Below, one piece after another: positions 56,122 through 64,000 of a stretch of 64,000 bases of DNA. Below the pieces are notes generated by a model that searched no databases, had not been told where the DNA came from, and saw only the letters and a list, made by a program, of their open reading frames with translations. The position numbers and the translations under genes are program-made. Positions within the stretch are counted from its first letter, which is position 1, and each line of letters starts with the position of its first letter. This DNA is from Pochonia chlamydosporia 170 (taxonomy: Eukaryota > Ascomycota > Sordariomycetes > Hypocreales > Clavicipitaceae). The stretch spans positions 3,720,001-3,784,000 of the forward strand of contig NC_035791.1 in assembly GCF_001653235.2 (NCBI RefSeq), read 5' to 3'.

Positions 56122-58020
56122 ATGACGACCACCATCAACCTTGACAATGATGCCATTGCCCAGTCGGGCTTGGTTGATCCTGAGAACAAAGGTCACCCTT
56201 ACAACCCGGCCCACGGCTCAATGGACGCACAAGCCCGCAAGGCCTCATTGCAGCACCACGACGTGATGCTTGACGATGAAGACTATGAGGGCAAGCCCAC
56301 CGATGAGGAGATGCAGACTCTCCGTCGTGTCTCTGGTAAGATCATGTGGAGCATGTGGACGATCGCCTTCGTCGAACTTTGCGAACGTTTCTCTTACTAC
56401 GGTTCGGCTGTCTTGTACACCAACTTTGTCAACAAGCCTTTGCCTGAAGGCTCAACTACCGGAGCTCCTGCAGGCGGCCATGGCCAGCCTGGTGCTTTGG
56501 GCATGGGCACCAAGGCTGCCCAGGGTATCAGTCTTTTCAACCAGTTCTTCGCCTACCTGATGCCTCTTCTTGGGTAAGAATAGCCCTTCCCGTCTTTCTC
56601 ACCATTTTTCTGTCGTTCCAAGCAGAATTGTAACTAACACAACTTGGATAGTGCCTGGATCGCCGATGCTCGCATGGGTCGTTTCTGGACGTTGCATCTC
56701 GCCATCGGTATCTCTACCATTGCTCACGCCATCTTGGTTGCCTCCTCCGCCCCCACCGTCATTGTCAACAACAAGTCCTCCTTTGCCGCTTTCATCATCG
56801 GCTTGATCTGCCTCTGCGTTGGTACCGGATTTTTCAAGGCCAACGTTTCTCCTCTGCTTGCTGAGCAGAACGAAGATGTCCGACCCCGAATTGAGGTTCG
56901 CAAGGGCGAGCGTGTCATCGTTGACCCCGCTGTCACCAACACCAGAATCTTCCTGTACTTCTACCTCTGCATCAACATTGGCTCTCTTGCCGGCCAAATT
57001 GGCATGGTCTATGTTGAGAAGTACGTTGGCTTCTGGCTTGCTTTCCTCATTCCCACTGGCCTGTTCTTGCTTGCTCCTCTCGTCCTCTGGTCGCAGAAGA
57101 AGAGCTACAAGCTCAAGCCCCCCACTGGTTCATTGCTCTCCAAGTTCATCAAGATGGCCAATTTTGCCCGCAAGCGCTCTGGCTGGAAGAACTTCACCTG
57201 GGAGGTTGCCAAGCCTTCGCGTGTGCCCATTGATGAGCGACCCAGCTGGATGACCTACGATGATGCCTGGGTCGACGAGGTTCGCCGTGGTCTCATGGCT
57301 TGCAAGGTCTTCCTCTTCTTGCCCATCTTCTTCCTTTCTTACAACCAGATGACGGCCAACCTTACCACCCAGGCCAGTACCATGGAGCGACACGGTGTTC
57401 CCAACGACATTATTCAGAATCTGAACCCAATCTCCATCGTTATCATGATTCCCCTCATTGACCACCTCCTGTACCCTGGTCTCCGCAAGATGGGTTTCGC
57501 CTTCACTCCCATCAAGCGTATGACGACTGGTTTCCTCATTGCCGCTTTGTCCATGGTTGCCTCTGCTGTCATGCAGTATTACATCTATGAGAAGAGCCCT
57601 TGCGGCTGGCACGCAAACACCGAGGGTTGCGAGCCCGCTCCCATCAACGTTTGGGCCCAGAGTTTGCCTTACATCCTCATTGGTATTGCCGAAATTTTCG
57701 CCAATGTCACCTCCTACGAGTATGCCTTCTCCAAGGCCCCCGAGAACATGAAGTCCCTCGTCATGAGCATCAACTTGTTCATGAGCGCCGTGTCTGCCGC
57801 CATTGGCCAGGCTTTCGTTCCTCTTTCTGGAGACCCTCTTCTGGTCTGGAACTACACCGTCATTGCTGTCATCGCTGTCGTTGGTGGTGTCGTCTTCTGG
57901 TTCTGCTTCCGCCACCTCGACTCCGAGGAAGACAAGTGGAACATGCTCAAGAAGTCCGAGTTCATTGGCAAGCAGCAGCCTGGTGTTGGCAAGGCCCACG
58001 AAGCCGGAGAAAATGCTTAG
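56122..58020 (+). CDS. PTR2: proton-coupled di/tripeptide transporter (POT/PTR2 family)
   Basis: Exons are 56122-56573 and 56652-58020 (78-nt intron), giving 606 aa. A hydrophilic tail of about 75 residues precedes 12 predicted membrane segments. The family signature is in helix 1 (FVELCERFSYYG, the ExxER proton-coupling motif) and helix 5 (YFYLCINIGSLAGQ). LFNQFFAYLMPLLGAWIADARMGRFWT spans the splice and restores the PTR2 first signature. A large extracellular or cytosolic loop sits in the middle, and the C-terminus is hydrophilic. It imports small peptides with protons at the plasma membrane and is usually nitrogen-regulated. Codon use is strongly biased to C-ending codons, suggesting high expression. 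Confidence 0.96.
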
Positions 58021-58197
58021 GATGATAATGATGATGGTTTTTAGTAGTTATATGTGTCAAAAGTGTCATGATACCAGCTTAGTGTAGCAAATTATTGATA
58101 TCCAATACACTGTATATTCAGTCAAATATCTCCTTTTCTTATTGCGAACTGTAATGTGATCATGTCTTGCGTATATAGAGACGCTTAGACCGCTGAA

Positions 58198-60206
58198 CTA
58201 CCCCAGGTTATTTTCAGATATCTCTTTACAAAGCCGATAGTACCTCGGTGCTAAAGCAATTCGAATCTTCTTTCCCCAAAAGATCATTGGAATTGCGAGA
58301 CCGTTGAAAAACAAGCCAAGGAATCCACATAAAAGAAACATGTTTGTGATGCCCATTTTATCAAGCCATGGCGTGATGGTGAATGAACCAACAATGCTCA
58401 ACGCGTTTCTGAAGAATGTAATTGCCACAAACGTTTGGCCCACAAGCTACGAACGAAGTCAGCATACCCAGGCCATAATTATAAGTCCGCTTGGCAAACG
58501 CAACAGCTGTGAATGAGCCTGGAAAGGGAAATGGAGACTTACATGCGGAAGAGCATCCAGCACCATTGTAAGTGAAATATCACAAACTGATCCGACACCA
58601 AAAGAGAACATTGCGCCACCAATGCTAGGATAGACGTAATGCATGCCCTACACAATCGCAAATCTTAGTCCCGGTACCAGAATCGGAAGACGCCAACACT
58701 TCTTACCCTATCAATAGTGACGCCAAAGAGAATCAAGCCGCCTGCCCCAATAAGAGCTGGAACGACCATGGGGTAAAGTCTCATCTCTGGCTCAAAGATT
58801 CCGCCATTCCTCCTAGCAAGCCTGACGGTTGCCCAATCGACAAATATACCACCATACAAGAAGCCAAAGACGGCCCCTATTGTTGGCCCTGTGTACATGA
58901 ACCCAACTTGAGCTGGGTTGAAGTTGTATGGCGGAGCGGAAAGTGCAATTGTCATTATGGAGCTCATGGCAACTAGCCAGGTGAGCCCCGAGGCAAGTTG
59001 GAGCCAGCCGAACACGACGTGCGGGATCCACGAGGTATAGACTGGATACATGAAGAGTTTGGTTAGAGATTCGTCTGTGGGGGTTGAGAAGCGCATGCTG
59101 TGCCTGTATGTCTGCCATTTGGACATTGAAGGGGGTGGTGGTATGTTGGAAGCGGATGCGGCAAGTTCCAGGTCAATTTGGTCTTTGTTATCAGGGTCGA
59201 CTTCGTGCTCGAGAATGTCGCGGTCGACGTCTGACGAAGCTTGTGCGGGTGGCACATATTTCGTTTCTTCAAAGGCGAAGACGAAGATAACTGAAATGAC
59301 AGTCATGAATCCGGCGAGGGTCGTGTATGACATTCGCCAACCTTGCGCCTCGGCTTGGACACCAGCTACCATTGGGGTGAGAAAGCTCCCGGCCATGACG
59401 GCACCGAAGTAGACTCCATTTGCCCTGGCTCTTTGATGGACGAAGAATATGTCTTTGATCTAAGCCGGCCGGTTAATCATGCACGGAACGGGGATTGATA
59501 CAGTAGGGGCTGGTGGTGAACTAACTGTCATTTCCACGGCTACTTCGTTAGTAGCACCTGCAAGTCCGAAGAGCAAATTGGTCAAATACACTTCCACCCT
59601 GGTGTTCATGTTGGCTGTCCACCAAGACGCAGCTGCTACTAATGCTGTCGATATAACGTACGTTGAGCGTCGCCCGTACTTTTTAGTGAAGGGAATGACA
59701 AAGATACAACTGCATGCTAGGCCGACAAGCTGGATGGCTTGACCATTAGCCAGGTGTTGGTAGGTGACGTTGAGGTCCTCTGTCATGGGGAACCAGAACA
59801 CTTGTTGAATGGAGAGACTATGTGCAAGCTGTAAGAACCGGAATATTGAGTAGACAAGCAATGATGGACTTACGCTGTGAACACGGCTAGTGTCATGACC
59901 GTGAGAAGACCATGATTGAGGAATTTGCGCCATCTTGGCCAGTTCTGGGTACTGATAGTGAGAAAATTGGACTTCGTTGATAGCTAGTAGGCTGTAGGAC
60001 ATACCAATGGGTCGTTGGGGTCATTTGACGGAGTTGGAATCAGAATGATTTCGCTTCCTCCTCCATTATGAGCTGAGGAGTCGAGGTTAGATGGGCATAC
60101 GAATTCTGGATTGTAGAGGGTGTTTCGTACTGGTGACTAGAGTGACAGTCCCTGGCGGATCTAGCGCCTGCACACCCGCGGACGCGAAGTCTCCGTGGCT
60201 ACTCAT
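58198..60206 (-). CDS. MFS transporter, DHA1-type
   Basis: Seven exons: 60206-60131, 60072-60005, 59944-59874, 59817-59526, 59459-58707, 58647-58543 and 58446-58198, giving 537 aa. The N-terminus has NDPNDPLNWPRWRKFLNHG, a common start of fungal DHA1 carriers. Helix and loop blocks include IPFTKKYGRRSTYV (motif A), LLFGLAGATNEVAVEMTIKDIFFVHQRARANG across a splice, and GSFLTPMVAG. A cytosolic central loop (about 260-310) is acidic. The last exon holds two helices and ends ISENNLG. Intron 3 has two acceptors 11 nt apart; only the downstream one (CACATAG) keeps the frame. It is divergent from the amidohydrolase, and the two may serve one substrate. Confidence 0.87.
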
Positions 60207-61690
60207 CTGGAGGGTGCAGACTGTAGATGGATTGAGAATTTGGGTTCATTCGCAATAGACTTGAGAAACCGAGAAAGGTGACTCAAGGGCGGGATAGTTG
60301 GTCTTGGCAGCTGAAAGACCACTCAATAAAGGCAAATAACGACGTGATATATCACGAGGCAATCGTTGATTAAAAGATGAAAACTCTAAGCACTTTCAAG
60401 TTTCTTCACAAAAGAACGCGGGGTGGGCGGCATTTATCGAAGCCATGAAGCAGTGATACTGGAAGGCTTGCTTCTCACCTCCAAGATACGTGTTACACAA
60501 CCATTCATGACCTAACAGTCTCGACTAGAGTATATTGGCGGCTGAGATTCTCAGGAGACGTACTAGTTCCAGCCACAAAGATAGACAAAACGATGTTACG
60601 AGATGATTCGCAACGTTCCATTGGTCATCGGATCAGATTTACATGGGAATAAGGCTTCGGAAGTTGGAAATAATTTAATGGGGAATTTGTGGCTCCGATT
60701 TACCCCGGATTCAGCCCTTCGCTTAGATAAAATGTGAGGGGACCCCCTTGTTTCCGATAAGACAAAGATAGTAATACATGAAGGACGGCAATTGTTATTG
60801 TTGTGAAGATGGTTTAGTGTCAAAGCTCTTGCGGATATCTTTGCCCTGGCTGACCGGAAGGTTTGTGGGTCAACCCTCCGGAGGCTTATGCACGGCGCTA
60901 AGGGCGGGATTTGTTTGGGAGAGTTGTTGATATGAAGATACAGAAAGATAGAGGAATCACAAAGAAAGCGAGGTTTATTTGGGAGAAATGGTGGTTGATG
61001 AACTTGTATCTATTGTTCGAGGAGCAACTTGGGGATTGGACATCAGCGAAATTGTTTTCAAGATACAATGAGTGATGGTCAGTAATGAGTCCTGTTTATA
61101 TCTAAACTATATAGGCGTTTGCTGTATGAAACTATCTTGTGGCCCTTGTCATTGGCAGGACTGAGGCTTACAAGGTGTCTCACCTCCTTGATGGACTATC
61201 ACTGACTCTGATAACGCTCGAAAAAATGTCGTCATATCCATTGTATCAGCATTTATCCATCGTATGGACAGAGGCGAAGCGACCCCAGATTATTGGGGCA
61301 GTGACAAGCGCGCTGGTGGCTGAGATTTAGCTCAACCTTGTTTGTAATGTGTCAATGCCAGTCGCCCAACATGGCTTATTTTAATATATAGCGACCAAGC
61401 ATTCCAGTGGCCGCGGAATCCGAAAAACACACATAAATGATAACCTTCGCGGAGTCCGAGGCCCCGATTTTGTTCACATGGTAAGGTTGAGTTGGCAATC
61501 GGATCACAGGAAGGCCATAACCGGGCACGACAACCGCGAACTGATAGAAAGTTATCAGTTATTTTAATAGCCACTATTCCCTTTGGGCGAATCGATTGCA
61601 CATGGCGTAGATTATTTGACACCACACCATCTTCACGTCTTACCAACCAATCATATAACACGCATCGAGAACAAGAGCAACATCGCAGCC
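60207..61690. promoter_or_regulatory. shared divergent promoter region
   Basis: 1.5 kb between the MFS carrier and the amidohydrolase, which start in opposite directions. No coding region or clear motif is recognised. Confidence 0.45.
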
Positions 61691-63313
61691 ATGGCCAAGG
61701 TCCTTCGCAATGGACGTTTCCTGCGCCCCTCGGGCCACAATCCAAAGGACGCTCAATTCTCAGATTGTCTTGTACTGGAAGAAGCTTCAGGCAACATTCT
61801 CCATGTCGGGTCCGACAGCGACGGCGCAGTTCAGAGCGCGATTTCTTCAGGTGCACAGGTTCTCGACATGGAGAACCGAGTAATTATCCCAGGCTTCATC
61901 GATAGCCATATGCATCTTCTGTTGACGGGAGAAACTTTAAACAAGTTGGACATCAGTGGGTGCGATACCCTTGAAGAAATTCGGACAGCTATTCGCACCT
62001 ACGCAAAGGAACACCCTGACCTTGATCGGATCTCGTGCTGCAACTGGTTTCAGACGTCTACCAACGGAGAAGCCTTTGCAAGTCAGCTTGATGATCTTGA
62101 CCCACGACCTATTTACATTTCAGCGTATGATATGCATTCCAGGTGGTGCAATACGGCGGCGCTGAACGAACTCCAAGTTGCTGACCTGGAAGATCCGCCT
62201 GGTGGCACAATTCACAGAGATGGAACTGGAAAACCAAGTGGTCTCCTATCGGAATCTGCTGCCCTGACAATTGTAGATCCGTTTCTGAGTAAACAGCTCT
62301 CGTTGACACAAAAGATGGATTTCATTGACGATGCCATCAAGGCGTACATCGCTAGTGGATATACCGGTCTCATTGACATGGCCATGGACGAAGTGACTTG
62401 GGGTATCATTCTGGACTACCGCAAGAGGTGCGGCGGACGTCTTCCTGTATGGCTCGCAACACACTGGTTTGTCTTACCTCAGAAGACTCCGGAGGAGAAT
62501 CTTGCGCTGGTAGACAAGGCAATTGAGATGAAGAAGCAGTACAACGAGACGACTTCACCGGATTGCCGCATCACGGGTATCAAAGTCATGTGTGACGGCG
62601 TTGTCGATGCCTGCACAGCAAGCCTTATGGAACCCTACTCTCATAACGGGGGGAATGAACCGGCCGTATGGACTGTGGAGGAGCTTGTTCCAATTTTGAA
62701 GAAAGCCGACGATGCTGGCTTACAGATTGCCATACACGCCATTGGCGATGCTGCCATCCGAGTAGCCATTGACTCTCTAGAAAGAGTTGGAAACCCAGCA
62801 GGACGACATCGAATCGAACACTTGGAAACCTGTTCGCCAGACGACGTCGCACGCCTAGGAAAGCTCGGCATCACTGCCTCCGTCCAGCCAGTTCACAGTG
62901 ATCCGTCCATCTTGCAAGCCTGGCCGAAACTACTTGGCCCCAAGAGATGCGAGCACGTCTTCCCCTACAACGGCTTCGCTGAGCACGGAGCCACTGTTGC
63001 GATAGGAACTGATGCTCCGACCGCATCACACCTTGTTTTCCCGAATCTCTACACTGCGACGACTCGGCGGTCAGGGAGAAAACCAGAGCTAGAGAAGCAG
63101 ACGGCTCCCAAGTTTGCACTTAGTCTTGCAGCTGCTATGGCGGCTGCGACACAGGGTGCTGCCTACAGTTGCTTTGCCGATAGTCGCGTGGGTAGATTGG
63201 AAGAGGGGAAGGTTGCAAATCTTGCCGTGATTGATATGGTTTGGGATCCTACGAAGTTGTTGGAAGCTAAAGTGGTGGAAACGTGGTATCAAGGACGCAA
63301 GATTTTCGGGTGA
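61691..63313 (+). CDS. metal-dependent amidohydrolase (YtcJ / amidohydrolase_3 type)
   Basis: Single exon, 540 aa. The start at 61691 sits in GCAGCCATGGCC, a good initiation context, and begins the usual MAKVLRNGRF strand; the upstream in-frame extension is unlike the family. Metal-binding and active-site blocks of the urease-like superfamily are present: GFIDSHMHLLLTG (HxH), KVMCDGVVDA, IAIHAIGDAAI, HRIEHLE and GTDAPTASH, ending with a short beta strand in VANLAVIDMVWD. The YtcJ group hydrolyses amide bonds of small molecules; the substrate is unknown. There is no signal peptide, so it acts inside the cell. Divergent MFS neighbour suggests uptake of its substrate. Confidence 0.92.
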   Translation: MAKVLRNGRFLRPSGHNPKDAQFSDCLVLEEASGNILHVGSDSDGAVQSAISSGAQVLDMENRVIIPGFIDSHMHLLLTGETLNKLDISGCDTLEEIRTAIRTYAKEHPDLDRISCCNWFQTSTNGEAFASQLDDLDPRPIYISAYDMHSRWCNTAALNELQVADLEDPPGGTIHRDGTGKPSGLLSESAALTIVDPFLSKQLSLTQKMDFIDDAIKAYIASGYTGLIDMAMDEVTWGIILDYRKRCGGRLPVWLATHWFVLPQKTPEENLALVDKAIEMKKQYNETTSPDCRITGIKVMCDGVVDACTASLMEPYSHNGGNEPAVWTVEELVPILKKADDAGLQIAIHAIGDAAIRVAIDSLERVGNPAGRHRIEHLETCSPDDVARLGKLGITASVQPVHSDPSILQAWPKLLGPKRCEHVFPYNGFAEHGATVAIGTDAPTASHLVFPNLYTATTRRSGRKPELEKQTAPKFALSLAAAMAAATQGAAYSCFADSRVGRLEEGKVANLAVIDMVWDPTKLLEAKVVETWYQGRKIFG

Positions 63314-63356
63314 CATTGTTTCTCAAATTGATAACGTGGTATTATGTTTACGAGTT

Positions 63357-64000
63357 CTAGATATAAGCGAATACAACAGCAAAAGCTATCACGACAGTTG
63401 TGCTAACAAGTTGTGGAGTGAGGGCGTGTCCAGCATTATCTCCATCTGCAGTAATTTCTTCCTCGTCCACTCCAGATACGGTGGGGAAGTCTTTCCCAGC
63501 CTTCAAGTCGACAATGTTAGATTTCGTTGAGCCAGTGTTTGCTTGTGCGATGGCCACTTGCTTATTAGTCGCGTCGTATACGACGTATGCACTTCGCAGG
63601 ACGTTGCTTCCCACGATGCCAAAATTGTTGTTTGTGATGTTGCTGGTGGATGTACCCTGAAGCCCGAATATACAAGGCGTTTCCAATTGAAGGCCAAGTA
63701 GTTTGAGTAGTTCCGGCTTACCTGTGTCGACGACTAATTCTCGTAGCGGCACATTGATCGTTTTATTAGGAAACGAGACGTCGACTGTGACATTTTCCCC
63801 GTCATCACCTGCGTACTTGCAGTCGATGAATGCCCTCTTCTGCGCGAACTCAACGTCGAGATCGCTCCATATAGTTTTTAAATACTCATCAGGCAGAAAA
63901 GTCAAGTCTGTTCCAGAGTCCAGAACAGTTGTCACGTTGATGTCTTTGCCATCATTTACGTCTAGGCGGACGCCGTTTCCCTTGTTGAGCCCCAATCCTG
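63357..64000 (-). CDS. GPI-anchored aspartic protease (yapsin-like), C-terminal part
   Basis: Partial: the frame is open to the right edge and the gene continues beyond it. The 213 visible residues hold the second active-site loop VLDSGTDLTFLP of pepsin-like A1 proteases, the FIDCKYAGDDG cysteine segment with its partner in TPCIFGLQG, and the fold's closing blocks FGIVGSNVLRSAYVVYDATNKQVAIAQA. After a spacer with acidic residues comes a hydrophobic tail (LVSTTVVIAFAVVFAYI), a GPI-attachment signal. It should be an extracellular wall-bound protease, like fungal yapsins. The N-terminal half and first Asp motif are outside the window. Confidence 0.9.
   Translation of the reverse strand, partial: GLGLNKGNGVRLDVNDGKDINVTTVLDSGTDLTFLPDEYLKTIWSDLDVEFAQKRAFIDCKYAGDDGENVTVDVSFPNKTINVPLRELVVDTGKPELLKLLGLQLETPCIFGLQGTSTSNITNNNFGIVGSNVLRSAYVVYDATNKQVAIAQANTGSTKSNIVDLKAGKDFPTVSGVDEEEITADGDNAGHALTPQLVSTTVVIAFAVVFAYI

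Noticed and set aside
1..64000. CRISPR array, bacterial operons or prophage
   Set aside because: No regularly spaced repeats and all supported genes are eukaryotic with spliceosomal introns or fungal family membership.

Overview
The window reads as nuclear DNA of a filamentous ascomycete. Most genes carry short introns (about 50-130 nt) with GTAAGT-type donors, CTAAC/CTGAC branch points and AG acceptors. There is an intron-bearing nuclear tRNA-Ala, and the gene content includes a siderophore transporter, GPI-type cell-surface proteins, secreted hydrolases, many MFS carriers and a P450. A Sordariomycete, probably of Hypocreales, is my inference from overall gene style; nothing in the sequence proves it. 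All exon boundaries were worked out by eye from splice signals, reading frame and family conservation.

Layout. 1-5 kb: two divergent cell-surface or secreted proteins, a Gly/Asn-repeat GPI protein (-) and a Ser/Thr-rich protein with four cysteine modules (+). 5.7-11 kb: a formamidase and a nine-exon secreted polysaccharide lyase of family 8. 13.6-20.1 kb: a polyamine/drug-type MFS carrier, an NmrA-like protein, a mitochondrial hotdog thioesterase-like protein with extraordinary micro-exons, and a secreted GH16 glucanase. 23.3-26.4 kb: a short-chain dehydrogenase facing a siderophore transporter; upstream of the transporter lies an almost perfect palindrome of two SreA-type GATA sites.

28-37 kb is a compact housekeeping block: glutathione transferase, tRNA-Ala(AGC), a Myb/SANT-like protein, an OM14-like outer-membrane protein, MIA40, thiamine pyrophosphokinase and the SNARE Bos1. 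Two of these genes have an intron in or directly after the start codon. 38-51 kb is more accessory: a DHA1 drug transporter, a protein kinase with unusual catalytic motifs, an unrecognised 436-aa protein and a P450, separated by long gene-poor stretches holding small inverted repeats, a G-quadruplex tract and a short duplicated coding tail.

56-64 kb: a PTR2 peptide transporter after a 5-kb gene-free stretch, an MFS carrier divergent from a YtcJ-type amidohydrolase (a plausible uptake-plus-hydrolysis pair), and the 3' end of a GPI-anchored aspartic protease that runs off the window. I see no polyketide synthase, NRPS or terpene core gene, so the P450 and carriers do not form an evident biosynthetic cluster. 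The strongest oddity is the hotdog gene, whose signature WGDMDSMGHVNN is encoded by four exons, two of them 9 nt and 1 nt long.
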